Position numbers and translations under genes: made by a program. The notes under the pieces are model-generated. The model searched no databases, was not told where the DNA came from, and was given only the letters and a program-made list of their open reading frames with translations. Below, piece by piece: positions 1-8,595 of a DNA stretch of 64,000 nucleotides; within the stretch, counting starts at the first letter, position 1, and each line of letters begins with the position of its first letter. Origin of the DNA: Paenibacillus silvae (GTDB taxonomy: Bacteria > Bacillota > Bacilli > Paenibacillales > Paenibacillaceae); NCBI RefSeq assembly GCF_014639235.1, contig NZ_BMFU01000001.1, forward strand, positions 434,001 to 498,000, written 5' to 3'.

Positions 1-729
1 CAAAGCGTCAATCCAAACGTAAACGACGTGTTTGGGATCACCTTTAACTTTGACGCCCCACTCAAATGTAGTACGGGAAACCGCAAGGTCCTCCAGACCC
101 GGCTTGATAAAGTTGTTGATCATCTCGTTTTTGCGAGACTCCGGCTGAATGAAGCCAGGGTTTTCTTCATAATATTGAAGCAGACGGTCTGCATATTTGC
201 TCATGCGGAAGAAGTATGATTCTTCTTTGACGAGTTCAACCGGGTGTCCGCTGTCCGGACTTTTGGCCGAGATAATTTCGCCCTTTTCATTTTTCTCCAC
301 ATCCACCAGCTGTGTCTCCGTATAATACGTCTCATCCGGGATGCTATACCAGCCCTCGTACTCACCTTTGTAGATATCTCCCTGCTTCAGCAAACGGTCA
401 AAGATATCCTGAACAACCGTTTTGTGCCGCTCTTCAGTTGTACGAATAAAGTCATCATTGGAAATATCCAGCTTGTTCCACAGATCCTTGATGCCTGCCA
501 CAATCTCATCGATAAAAGCCTGCGGTGACAGCCCTTTCTCTTGAGCCTTGCGTTCGATCTTCTGTCCATGCTCATCTGTTCCGGTCAAGTAACGCACTTC
601 ATAACCGCGCAGACGTTTATAGCGGGACATTGCATCCCCGGCTACTGTTGTATACGCATGCCCGATATGCAGCTTATCGCTTGGATAATAAATCGGTGTT
701 GTCAAATAAAATGTTTTTTGGTCCGTCAT
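1..729 (-). CDS. metS: Methionyl-tRNA synthetase, N-terminal part (runs off the window)
   Basis: Class I aminoacyl-tRNA synthetase that charges tRNA-Met with methionine in the cytoplasm. Only the first 243 codons are present; the 3' end lies beyond base 1. The translation begins MTDQKTFYLTTPIYYPSDKL and carries the HIGH signature at residues 21-24, then the LTGTDEHGQKIE motif. The connective segment WYSIPDETYYTETQL lacks a zinc-knuckle cysteine set, as in Bacillus-type enzymes. The ATG at 727-729 is preceded by a good ribosome binding site (AAGGAGGAGAAG, about 6 nt away). A T-box leader directly upstream supports the identification and implies regulation by uncharged tRNA-Met. Family assignment is secure; the choice of symbol metS versus metG is convention. 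Confidence 0.96.
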   Translation of the reverse strand, partial: MTDQKTFYLTTPIYYPSDKLHIGHAYTTVAGDAMSRYKRLRGYEVRYLTGTDEHGQKIERKAQEKGLSPQAFIDEIVAGIKDLWNKLDISNDDFIRTTEERHKTVVQDIFDRLLKQGDIYKGEYEGWYSIPDETYYTETQLVDVEKNEKGEIISAKSPDSGHPVELVKEESYFFRMSKYADRLLQYYEENPGFIQPESRKNEMINNFIKPGLEDLAVSRTTFEWGVKVKGDPKHVVYVWIDAL

Positions 730-802
730 GAATGACTTCTCCTCCTTCAAATGTTCTGAGATGTGTTGCATGTACCAACTTGTAAAAATTTCAGCCTGTA
801 AA

Positions 803-1092
803 TGAACACAAAAAAACTCCCGTCCCTATGGGACGAGAGTATCTCTCACGTGTTACCACCCAAATTCCCCGCATTTCTCACAAAACGCAGGCTCTTCCGG
901 TCCTTCGACCGCCCATTAACGCTGGATCACGCCTCAGCCTTACGACAACAGCATACGCTGATTGCACGCTCGAAAGAGGTTCCTCCGGGACCATCTTCCA
1001 TCCTCCTCCCAGACCGGTTCTCAGCTAATCCGGCTCTCTGCACTGGGGGTGTGTCTGTACTTATCCCTTCACTGGAAATTCATATACAAAAA
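803..1092 (-). promoter_or_regulatory. T-box leader of metS
   Basis: Read on the minus strand, the metS leader has the hallmarks of a T-box riboswitch: an AGAGAGCCGG segment near 1030-1042, a long stem I region, the conserved antiterminator box GGGTGGTAACACG at 849-861, and an intrinsic terminator at 811-841 (stem CTCTCGTCCC / GGGACGGGAG followed by seven T). Uncharged tRNA is expected to pair with the TGGT part of the box, favouring the antiterminator and read-through into the synthetase gene. ATG triplets near 990-1000 are candidates for the methionine specifier, but I did not fold stem I. Confidence 0.92.
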
Positions 1093-1144
1093 ATATACTG
1101 AATTGCCGCCCTGATTGTCAAGGGCTCTGGCTGCCAGGCAGACA

Positions 1145-1399
1145 TTACTGCTCTGAAGCTGCGATTTTCTTCTCCGCTTTGGGCGGTACCAGATCTACGC
1201 CGCCGGGGTGGAACGGATGGCATTTCGCAATTCGCTTCGCAGCGAGTAGTGAACCCTTGAATGCACCGTGCACTTCAATCGCCTCCATCGCATACGCCGA
1301 ACATGTCGGGTAAAAACGGCATGTTGGCGGCTTTAAAGGAGAAATATAGCTGCGATACACCCGTATCGGGGCCTGCATGATTCTACGTGAAAGTTTCAT
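1145..1399 (-). CDS. yidD: Membrane protein insertion efficiency factor YidD
   Basis: Small (84 aa) YidD-family protein, which assists YidC-dependent insertion of inner-membrane proteins. The diagnostic core PTCRFYPTCSAYAMEAI and the following KRIAKCHPFHPGG are both present. I start it at the ATG at 1397-1399 (MKLSRRIMQAP) because that matches the family length; the longer open frame runs back into zur. It begins 2 nt after the zur stop codon, so the two genes are probably co-transcribed. The ribosome binding site is weak (GGAAG). The C-terminus is lysine-rich and not conserved. Confidence 0.93.
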   Translation of the reverse strand: MKLSRRIMQAPIRVYRSYISPLKPPTCRFYPTCSAYAMEAIEVHGAFKGSLLAAKRIAKCHPFHPGGVDLVPPKAEKKIAASEQ

Positions 1400-1401
1400 C
1401 G

Positions 1402-1872
1402 TTAATTCTTCCCGTGACTGTGCGCATGCTGATGGGCAGAAGCTTTCTTCGCCGGAACATGCTCCGCACAATCCTTACAATATCCGAACACTTCAAACTT
1501 GTGATCCACGATCTGGAATTGATCTGGAGCATCGGCAAGCTGCATGGGGCAAAATACGATGGGATATGTCTTCTGACACTTCAGACAAATCATGTGATGA
1601 TGATGGTGGTCTTCGCTGCAATGCGCCTTGAATTTCACGCCATCCTCAAAAATCACTTGCTCCAGTACACCAAGCTCCTGCATTACACGCAGGTTACGGT
1701 ACACCGTATCAAAGCTTAATCCACTGTAGGTCTTGCCCATATATTCATAGACGTCCTTGGGAGTAAGATACCCCGGAGATTCAGCAAATAACCGTGCGAG
1801 TGTCTTACGCTGATCGGTTATGCGAAGTCCCTGTGAGGACATGGTGGTTATAATCTGTTCTGTCGACAGCAT
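1402..1872 (-). CDS. zur: Fur-family regulator, probably the zinc uptake regulator Zur
   Basis: A 156-aa winged-helix metalloregulator of the Fur superfamily. The N-terminal DNA-binding half includes LSFDTVYRNLRVMQELGVLE. The dimerisation half has the poly-His stretch HHHHHMICLKCQKT and a second CxxC pair (CKDC), the structural zinc site; the C-terminal tail is His-rich (HQHAHSHG). The pattern FDTVYRNL...HHHHH.ICL.C matches Bacillus Zur better than Fur or PerR, but separating them needs a phylogeny. ATG at 1870-1872, with AGGAGGTGCTTTAAATC just before it. It precedes yidD with a 2-nt gap. Confidence 0.82.
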   Translation of the reverse strand: MLSTEQIITTMSSQGLRITDQRKTLARLFAESPGYLTPKDVYEYMGKTYSGLSFDTVYRNLRVMQELGVLEQVIFEDGVKFKAHCSEDHHHHHMICLKCQKTYPIVFCPMQLADAPDQFQIVDHKFEVFGYCKDCAEHVPAKKASAHQHAHSHGKN

Positions 1873-2214
1873 GATTTAAAGCACCTCCTGTCATACAAAC
1901 ATTTTGCATTCTTCATCATGCGACAGTATCTGGCAAAAGCTTTGCTGCCTCTATCCTGATTGTATACCTCTAATAATGCATGAAATGAAGTCTATAGTCA
2001 ACGAAGGTGTACAATCAGGGCGTACAGTTCTCCCGCATGCTCGGATTCGTTTAATAAAGAAAGAACCCCATTCTAATGGAGTCCTCTCTTGACGATTCAG
2101 AAGATGGTTCATTTAATCGTTTTGGCGACTTTTGGGGTGAACGGGTATATCTAATATAAGCTTTCACTCCAAACCGTACATAATTGCTTTGTCGTATATT
2201 AGCTCAGACGTACA
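1873..2214. other. Intergenic gap between zur and the stalk-domain gene
   Basis: This 342-bp stretch carries the zur ribosome binding site at its left edge and a terminator-like hairpin at 2055-2086. No convincing gene or further motif was seen. The short open frame at 1904-2092 has no ribosome binding site and overlaps the hairpin. Confidence 0.6.
2055..2086 (-). terminator. Probable terminator of the stalk-domain gene
   Basis: On the minus strand AGGACTCCATT pairs with AATGGGGTTCT (11 pairs, two G-U) and is followed by TTTCTTTATT. It lies about 130 nt past the stop codon at 2215. The loop is very short, so the stem must open slightly. Confidence 0.5.
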
Positions 2215-4518
2215 TTATTTTTCAGCCGGCAGTGGCGTGAACAAAAGGTTGACCGGCAAGTTACTTCCTGGCGCAGCGGAGAAAATAATCGTCACACTCT
2301 CACCATAAGAACCTGTGCGATACAGTACACCTTGCTCGTTTGGAGCACTCAGGGAGCGGCTGTCGTTCGACAGCTGTACCAGTTGTCCATTAACCAGTGC
2401 GGAGCCATAATACTTGCCTCCACGGGGATTAAACGAAATCAGCGTACGCGGAGCAACGTTGTTCAGCGTGATTTTGTAAAGCACACCGAAGTTACCGGCG
2501 TTAGAAGCGATAGTGAAGGCCATCGGATCTGTACCGTCAAGGTTTGGATCACTTGCATCATCTCCTAATGGAAGACGTGCAGGCTTCGAACCTACCTCCT
2601 GATCATACGTAATGATCCGGGTTGCATTCGGGTAGGTTCCACGGTTATGAACGCCGTCGCGATCCAGAACAGGCAAAGATGACAACACAGCCATCGGGTC
2701 CTTGTTCTCTTCTATCATCACGATGTTGTAATCAAGAATATAGTCACTGAAAGTATCAGAATACAGGGAGATGACTTGTCCTTCTTTCATCGGAATAGCG
2801 CTCAACTCAGTCAGGATCAACTTGCTCTCACCAGGCTGGATGTAGATGGTCTTCTGATCTGTACCTGTTTGCATGGACTTGAACCATTTATCAATGGACA
2901 ATTTACCCGCTACTGTAGCGAAAGGGGTAGGTCCTGCAAAGCCCATGTTTTGTTGTTCGAATACTGCTGTATACGGATTGTTATTTGTTGCAATAACATA
3001 CATTTTTACTCTTTTACCTGTATTGTTGACATGGTGAATCATGAAACGTGTCTGTCCAGAGGAAGATTCCTTGTATACGATGCCTTCCTGATTAACGGTT
3101 TCAGGGCTGTTACTGCGAATAAGCAGGCTTGGCTCATCCGTGTACGTAAATGGCACTTTTTCCATTGCTGGCACTTCTCCGCCATTAAAGGTGAATTTGT
3201 CGCCTACAGGTGTGAACAATTGATTGAAATCGGACATCGTGTAGAGCGTTTCACCTGTAATCAAGATAGTTTTAGTGTAGGTATCACTCAGACCGTGTTT
3301 GTCTGTAACGGTAAGAGATACCGTCTTGGGTCCCGGGATAAAAAAGGCAAGTGAGTTGTTATCCCACTCTCTTTTTTCGATGGCATTTTCATCATCCGTG
3401 CTTTGGTCAATATAGGTGATTTTTTCACCCATTTTGTATTCTTCCTTATCCGTTGTAAACATCGCAACCGGCGGAAGGTTAGGACGCTCGACTTTAATCG
3501 TCAGGGTGAACGGGTTACTCCACTTACCGCTGGAATCCTGCACTGTGTAAGTTACCGTGTATATTCCAGGCTGATCAAAGGAATCCTGACGTCCTGTCCA
3601 CTGCTCATTGACGATGGGCAAGCCGCTCGGAGAACTGCTTTTCGTTGTATAGATGACCTGATCCCCTGCAAAAATTTCATTCTGAACCGTAAAGCTGGCA
3701 ACCGGCTTGGTGTTAAGCTTCAATACAACCGTTTTGGCCGACTGATTAACGGTATACGTGATATTCAATGCTTGGGTGATTGACGTCAGTGGAATCATGA
3801 ACGTATTTTTTTCCTGGTAAGCAGGACCTTTCATCGTTCTGGATTGACCGTTGACGGTGTACACATTGCTGTTCGTTTTGAAACGAAGCTCATCCGTACC
3901 ACTTATAATAATGGTTTCTTTGGTTTTATTATCATACTTCACGTCGTAACCTACCCGGTCTACCAATGCGCGAATAGCTACATATGATACACCATTTTTC
4001 ACGGCCATTGGCTGTCCAGCCAGGTAAGTCTTGCCATCCTGAACCATTTTATTGCTGTTCATGTACAAAGTCAGGTCTCCGCCCGAGCTTGCAGCTGCGG
4101 AAGTTGTTCCTGTCGTTGGCTGCTCCATTTCAGCAGGCACAGGTGAAGCACTTTCTCCGGTTGTTCCCTGCTCTTCGCCAGCTCCGGTTTCAGGTGTCCC
4201 AGGCGTAGCTTCTGTTGCAGAAGGAACCGATGTTTCCGGTTTTGTTTCTGTTTTTATTGTGCTTTCATTGTCAGCAGGTTGTGTGTTGCTTGTTGCGTTT
4301 GTCGATGGATTGGTTGTTTGTTCCGATGCTGTGCCAGATTTCACTTCGGATTCGGCAATCGGCTGTTCTTTTTTTACAACCTCCACGGATTTCACTTTAG
4401 CGGTATTCACTGGTGTCGTTTCGTTTGATTCAGCTGCTTGTGCATTTGCAGGAATAACTGCAAAGGCCTGAAAAACAGCAAAAGCGGTAAGTATGGACAA
4501 TTTCTTCTTCAAATTCAT
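2215..4518 (-). CDS. Secreted stalk-domain (copper amine oxidase-like N-terminal) protein with PKD-like domains
   Basis: A 767-aa exported protein. Residues 1-29 form a Sec signal peptide ending ANAQA. Residues 30-145 are a Ser/Thr/Glu/Pro-rich linker. Residues 149-270 match the copper-amine-oxidase N-terminal-like 'stalk' domain (VKNGVSYVAIRALVDRVGYD, then MIPLTSITQAL), common on Paenibacillus surface proteins and not enzymatic by itself. Two PKD/Ig-like modules follow (about 275-345 and 350-425; NLPPVAMFTTDKEEYKMGEK marks the second). The C-terminal 340 residues are beta-rich and unrecognised. ATG at 4516-4518 has AAGGAGC about 11 nt upstream. Likely cell-surface or matrix role; no catalytic motif seen. 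Confidence 0.85.
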   Translation of the reverse strand: MNLKKKLSILTAFAVFQAFAVIPANAQAAESNETTPVNTAKVKSVEVVKKEQPIAESEVKSGTASEQTTNPSTNATSNTQPADNESTIKTETKPETSVPSATEATPGTPETGAGEEQGTTGESASPVPAEMEQPTTGTTSAAASSGGDLTLYMNSNKMVQDGKTYLAGQPMAVKNGVSYVAIRALVDRVGYDVKYDNKTKETIIISGTDELRFKTNSNVYTVNGQSRTMKGPAYQEKNTFMIPLTSITQALNITYTVNQSAKTVVLKLNTKPVASFTVQNEIFAGDQVIYTTKSSSPSGLPIVNEQWTGRQDSFDQPGIYTVTYTVQDSSGKWSNPFTLTIKVERPNLPPVAMFTTDKEEYKMGEKITYIDQSTDDENAIEKREWDNNSLAFFIPGPKTVSLTVTDKHGLSDTYTKTILITGETLYTMSDFNQLFTPVGDKFTFNGGEVPAMEKVPFTYTDEPSLLIRSNSPETVNQEGIVYKESSSGQTRFMIHHVNNTGKRVKMYVIATNNNPYTAVFEQQNMGFAGPTPFATVAGKLSIDKWFKSMQTGTDQKTIYIQPGESKLILTELSAIPMKEGQVISLYSDTFSDYILDYNIVMIEENKDPMAVLSSLPVLDRDGVHNRGTYPNATRIITYDQEVGSKPARLPLGDDASDPNLDGTDPMAFTIASNAGNFGVLYKITLNNVAPRTLISFNPRGGKYYGSALVNGQLVQLSNDSRSLSAPNEQGVLYRTGSYGESVTIIFSAAPGSNLPVNLLFTPLPAEK

Positions 4519-4715
4519 TCTTTGTCTTTGGCTCCTTCTGCTCCCATTTATTAATATCCCCTCTAAAAGTCATATGATTAGACGCTCAGAAACGGGAAAA
4601 GTTGCTAAAAAGATTAAATTACAATTGTAAATTTTATGATAGAAGTGAAAACTATGAAAATAGTTATCTGTTAAAATGAACAAGCTCCCATCTTCGATAT
4701 AGATAAGCACACAAA

Positions 4716-4757
4716 TAAAAGCAGCCCTCACGAAACGATGTTCGTAAAGGCTGCTTG
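4716..4757 (-). terminator. Terminator of the pflB-pflA operon
   Basis: On the minus strand AAGCAGCCTTTACGAACA / TTCGTGAGGGCTGCTT forms a long stem followed by TTATTTG, 40 nt beyond the pflA stop codon. Confidence 0.85.
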
Positions 4758-4795
4758 GTAGCATGTGTTCAAGCCATAAATATTACAAGTTCTGC

Positions 4796-5548
4796 TTAAT
4801 TCCCTGAGCAAGTTACACCTGCTGTTTCCGCACGCCCTTGCTCAATCAAGCGGTATGCCCGTTCCACTTCTTCTTCCGTAGGGGAAGGCACGCCATCCAG
4901 CGGATAGACCTTGCCCAGTGCTTCCCATTTGTATATTCCCATCTGATGATAAGGGAGAATTTCAAATTTCTCCACGCCATTCAGTGTACCTATAAAACGT
5001 CCCAGGTCCAGCAGGTCCTGCTCCTGATCATGAATGCCAGGCACATATACATGTCTGATCCACATTTTGCGGCCATGTTCAGATAACCATCTTGCTGTAT
5101 TTAATGTACGTTCATTCGATTTACCCGTCAGCTTGATATGCTTCTCATCATCAATATGTTTCAAGTCCAGCAATACAAGGTCTGTGTTATCCAGCAGCTC
5201 ATGAATTCGATCCGGTTCATTGAAGCCGTTGCTGTCCAGCGTAGTATGAAGTCCCCAGCGACGTTTAACCTCTTTGAACACATCTGCAACAAAGTGTGCC
5301 TGGAGAGTTGGTTCACCGCCAGAAACGGTAAGTCCCCCGCCCGAGCTGCGGTAATAGGTCAGATACGGCTCAATCTCAGCCAGTACCTCCTCCAAGCTCA
5401 TCTCTTTCCCGCCATCCAGTGCCCATGTGTCAGGATTATGACAATACTGGCATTTGAGCAGGCATCCTTGCATAAAAAGCACAAAGCGGATGCCAGGGCC
5501 GTCAACCGTCCCGAAAGTTTCGAGTGAATGAATATGTCCTTTAACCAT
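4796..5548 (-). CDS. pflA: Pyruvate formate-lyase activating enzyme
   Basis: Radical-SAM enzyme that installs the glycyl radical on pyruvate formate-lyase. The [4Fe-4S] motif CX3CX2C is seen in GCLLKCQYCHNPDTW near residue 30, followed by the GG-E segment SGGGLTVSGGEPTLQ. I use the ATG at 5546-5548 (MVKGHIHSLET), giving 250 aa, the family norm, with AGGAAGAGG just upstream; the longer frame adds nine residues without a better signal. It lies 79 nt downstream of pflB and shares its terminator. Expression is expected to follow the Fnr boxes upstream of pflB. Confidence 0.96.
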   Translation of the reverse strand: MVKGHIHSLETFGTVDGPGIRFVLFMQGCLLKCQYCHNPDTWALDGGKEMSLEEVLAEIEPYLTYYRSSGGGLTVSGGEPTLQAHFVADVFKEVKRRWGLHTTLDSNGFNEPDRIHELLDNTDLVLLDLKHIDDEKHIKLTGKSNERTLNTARWLSEHGRKMWIRHVYVPGIHDQEQDLLDLGRFIGTLNGVEKFEILPYHQMGIYKWEALGKVYPLDGVPSPTEEEVERAYRLIEQGRAETAGVTCSGN

Positions 5549-5627
5549 GCTGCCTCTTCCTTTCTGTACCCGCATCCGCCATGCGTTTTTATTTTAAAGA
5601 TAAAATACTTCTGTATACTGTGTCAGC

Positions 5628-7886
5628 TTACATCGAACCGTGGAATGTACGGTTAATGACATCAAGCTGTTGCTCGCGTGTCAGTTTAATGAAGTTAACT
5701 GCGTAACCGGACACCCGTACGGTCAGTTGCGGATAATTTTCCGGATGATCCATTGCATCAATCAACTGCTGACGATCAAATACGTTTACGTTGAGGTGAT
5801 GCGCATTTTGACCAAAGTATCCATCCATCATGGCTGTCAGATTGGATTTACGCGCTGCATCTTCTTTACCCAGTGCTTTTGGCACGATGGAGAAGGTGTT
5901 GGAGATACCGTCCAGGCTGTGTTCATAAGGCAGTTTCGCTACAGAACCCAGAGATGCCAGTGCACCTTTTTTGTCCCGACCATGCATCGGGTTTGCCCCT
6001 GGTGCAAACGGTTCGCCTGCTTTACGTCCATCTGGTGTTGTTCCTGTTTTCTTACCGTACACCACATTGGAAGTAATGGTCAGTACGGATTGTGTTGGCA
6101 TTGCATTACGATAGGCTTTGTGTTTGCGAATCATACCCATGAAGGATTCAACCAGCTCAACGGCAATGCTGTCTACACTGTCATCGTTGTTACCGTAGCA
6201 AGGGAATTCACCTTCAATTTCAAAGTCAACCGCGATGCCTTGTTCGTTGCGGATCGGTTTAACTTTGGCATATTTGATTGCACTGAGTGAGTCGGCCGCA
6301 ACCGAGAGTCCGGCAATACCGCAAGCCATCGTGCGCAAAATGTCACGGTCATGAAGTGCCATTTCGATCCGTTCGTAGCTGTATTTATCATGCATGTAGT
6401 GGATCACATTCAGTGTGTTCATGTACAGTTTAGCCAGCCACTCCATCATCGGTTTGAAGCGTTTCATTACTTCGTTATAATCCAGCACTTCACTTGTAAT
6501 GGCAGGGTACTCTGGACCAACCTGTGCTCCTGATTTTTCATCACGTCCACCGTTGATTGCGTACAGCAAAGCTTTGGCCAAGTTGGCACGTGCACCGAAG
6601 AACTGCATTTGTTTACCGATCTTCATCGCGGATACACAGCATGCAATACCATAATCGTCACCATAGATCGGACGCATCAGATCATCATTCTCATACTGAA
6701 TGGAGCTGGTTTCAATGGATACTTTACTGCAGTAATCCTTGAAGGCTTCCGGCAGTTTGGTAGACCACAGTACAGTCAGGTTCGGCTCTGGTGCAGGGCC
6801 CAGATTGTGCAGTGTGTGCAGGAAGCGGAAGCTGTTTTTGGTTACGCGTGTTTCACCATTAACGGACATTCCCCCGATGGACTCGGTTACCCATGTTGGG
6901 TCACCACTGAACAATTCGTTGTAATCCGGTGTACGCAGGAATTTGACAATCCGCAATTTCATAACAAAGTGGTCCACCAGCTCTTGAGCCTGTTCTTCTG
7001 TCAGCACACCTTCTTGCAGGTCACGTTCAATGTAGATATCCAGGAAGGAAGACACACGTCCAAGGGACATCGCCGCACCGTTCTGTTCTTTGATGGCTGC
7101 GAGGTAACCGAAATACAACCATTGGAATGCTTCTTTTGCTGTTGTTGCTGGCAAGGAAATATCGAAGCCGTGCATTTCGCCCAGTTGTTTCAGTTCTTGC
7201 AATGCACGAATCTGTTCAGACAATTCTTCGCGAAGACGAATCACATCTTCATCAATAACATCCACTTCAAGTGCGTTGAGCTCACCTTTTTTGTGACGAA
7301 TCAGGAAATCTACCCCGTACAAAGCAACCCGGCGATAGTCACCGATAATCCGGCCGCGGCCGTAAGCATCCGGCAGACCTGTAATGATGCCCGCTTTGCG
7401 TGCTGCACGCATCTCTGAAGTGTAAGCGTCAAATACACCCTGGTTATGCGTTTTGCGAATGTTGGTAAATATATCAATGACACCTTGAGGCATTTCAAAA
7501 CCGTATGCTTCACATGCGTCAATCATCATACGAATTCCGCCGAATGGCTGTATGGAACGTTTGAATGGTGCGTCTGTTTGCACACCGACAATCTGCTCTT
7601 TGGACTGATCCAGATAACCCGGTTGATGAGAAGTAATCGTTGAAGGGGTATTCACATCCACATCAAGCACTCCGCCATTGTCCCGTTCTTTTTTGGTTAA
7701 ATCGGATACGATATCCCACAATTCTTTGGTATTCTGTGTAGCACCTGCGAGGAAAGACTCATCCCCGTAATAAGGAGACAGGTTGTGCACCAGAAAATCA
7801 TTCACATCTACGGTCTTGGTCCAAGTTCCTTTAGTAAAGTTTCTCCAGCCTGTTTGTTGTTTGACATCTTTTTCGATCACCGACAT
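5628..7886 (-). CDS. pflB: Formate C-acetyltransferase (pyruvate formate-lyase)
   Basis: Glycyl-radical enzyme converting pyruvate and CoA to acetyl-CoA and formate under anaerobiosis. The protein is 752 aa from the ATG at 7884-7886 (MSVIEKDVKQQTG), chosen over a longer frame because GGAGGG sits 6 nt upstream. The catalytic cysteine pair lies in ACCVSAMKIGKQ (about residue 410), and the radical glycine in RVSGYAVNF near the C-terminus (Gly727). First gene of pflB-pflA; two Fnr-type palindromes lie upstream at 7971 and 8081. A 269-codon frame on the opposite strand (6609-7418) is a codon-usage shadow. Confidence 0.97.
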   Translation of the reverse strand: MSVIEKDVKQQTGWRNFTKGTWTKTVDVNDFLVHNLSPYYGDESFLAGATQNTKELWDIVSDLTKKERDNGGVLDVDVNTPSTITSHQPGYLDQSKEQIVGVQTDAPFKRSIQPFGGIRMMIDACEAYGFEMPQGVIDIFTNIRKTHNQGVFDAYTSEMRAARKAGIITGLPDAYGRGRIIGDYRRVALYGVDFLIRHKKGELNALEVDVIDEDVIRLREELSEQIRALQELKQLGEMHGFDISLPATTAKEAFQWLYFGYLAAIKEQNGAAMSLGRVSSFLDIYIERDLQEGVLTEEQAQELVDHFVMKLRIVKFLRTPDYNELFSGDPTWVTESIGGMSVNGETRVTKNSFRFLHTLHNLGPAPEPNLTVLWSTKLPEAFKDYCSKVSIETSSIQYENDDLMRPIYGDDYGIACCVSAMKIGKQMQFFGARANLAKALLYAINGGRDEKSGAQVGPEYPAITSEVLDYNEVMKRFKPMMEWLAKLYMNTLNVIHYMHDKYSYERIEMALHDRDILRTMACGIAGLSVAADSLSAIKYAKVKPIRNEQGIAVDFEIEGEFPCYGNNDDSVDSIAVELVESFMGMIRKHKAYRNAMPTQSVLTITSNVVYGKKTGTTPDGRKAGEPFAPGANPMHGRDKKGALASLGSVAKLPYEHSLDGISNTFSIVPKALGKEDAARKSNLTAMMDGYFGQNAHHLNVNVFDRQQLIDAMDHPENYPQLTVRVSGYAVNFIKLTREQQLDVINRTFHGSM

Positions 7887-7970
7887 CTTAATCCCTCCGC
7901 TTTTTTGGATTTCTGGACACATCACATTGCTGCAGTACACGTATCATCAGATGTCCAGATCCGCGATTGA

Positions 7971-7986
7971 TGTGAATTGTTTCACA
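7971..7986. promoter_or_regulatory. Fnr-type box upstream of pflB (proximal)
   Basis: TGTGAATTGTTTCACA is a perfect TGTGA-N6-TCACA palindrome, the Bacillus Fnr consensus. Its centre lies 92 nt upstream of the pflB ATG. A -10-like TGATAC (minus strand) at 7941-7946 lies about where a class II Fnr-activated promoter would need it. The fnr gene is in this window. Confidence 0.85.
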
Positions 7987-8080
7987 TGAGCCGGAACACG
8001 TTCTCTCTAGTTGGGAACCGGAACCGCGGAATGAATGTTTTTCTTACATTCTCAGTATACGTCTTGGTGCTTTCACCATC

Positions 8081-8096
8081 TGTGATTTTTGTCACA
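8081..8096. promoter_or_regulatory. Fnr-type box upstream of pflB (distal)
   Basis: TGTGATTTTTGTCACA is a second perfect TGTGA-N6-TCACA palindrome, centred 110 bp from the proximal box, so the two sites are close to ten helical turns apart. Confidence 0.8.
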
Positions 8097-8595
8097 AAGC
8101 CAGCAATATACGTCACTCTGGCTGGGCGTTGTCTTCATTGCACATAGGTTGGAGCTGAGTTCACACTAGGCCACTCCGCGGGCAGAACAACTTCAGATCG
8201 CTGTTATCCCCGGATTTTTTCGATTCACTTTTTCCAAAGTGAAAATCCGGGGATAAAGGCGAACGCTCCGCTTCTTCCGTTTGTCCTGCCCGCTCCGTTA
8301 ACGTGTGAACCTCTATTGTGCAAACAGCCACCTCCCCCTTCCGTTCCTACCTGTTTTTAGGAACCATTGCTCCGCCATGCTTGGGGCAACCCAGGATTTG
8401 AATTAGGTTTCTGAAAAACGGACGCTTCGCCTCTCCGTTTTTCTGCCCATTTTTTGTGGGGGCACCTTCCCCTTTCCCACCTCCTTTCCTGCTTCTCTAA
8501 CCCTTTGGCGACGATACGGCAATCGGGGCTCCCCAGCCTGGGGAACCCTGTACAATTGCCTCAACCTTAGTGGTTGATGTTATTTATGCTGCTTG
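8097..8595. other. Long non-coding gap between adhE and pflB
   Basis: No gene is supported here. The stretch holds repeat copy 1 (8159-8310) and two further inverted repeats: GAAAAACGGA / TCCGTTTTTC at about 8413-8445, and GGCTCCCC / GGGGAACC at about 8526-8545. The second lies about 50 nt past the adhE stop and could act in adhE termination, though it lacks a clear T-run. Confidence 0.6.
8159..8310 (+). repeat. Structured intergenic repeat, copy 1
   Basis: A 152-bp element bounded by GTTCACAC and GTGTGAAC. The core is ATCGCTGTTATCCCCGGATT, whose arm TTATCCCCGGATTTT pairs with AAAATCCGGGGATAA; GGCGAACGCTCCGCTTCT and a CTCCGTTA segment follow. Related copies at 16783 and 26245 lie in the same orientation, each in an intergenic gap. 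Confidence 0.85.

Noticed and set aside
2776..3354. 192-codon frame opposite the stalk-domain gene
   Set aside because: Cysteine/histidine-rich shadow of a clearly coding strand.
4052..4471. 139-codon frame opposite the Ser/Thr/Glu linker of the stalk protein
   Set aside because: Low-complexity complement of the linker; no start signal.
6609..7418. Long antisense frame (269 codons) opposite pflB
   Set aside because: It mirrors pflB codon usage, has no ribosome binding site or domain, and pflB is unambiguous.
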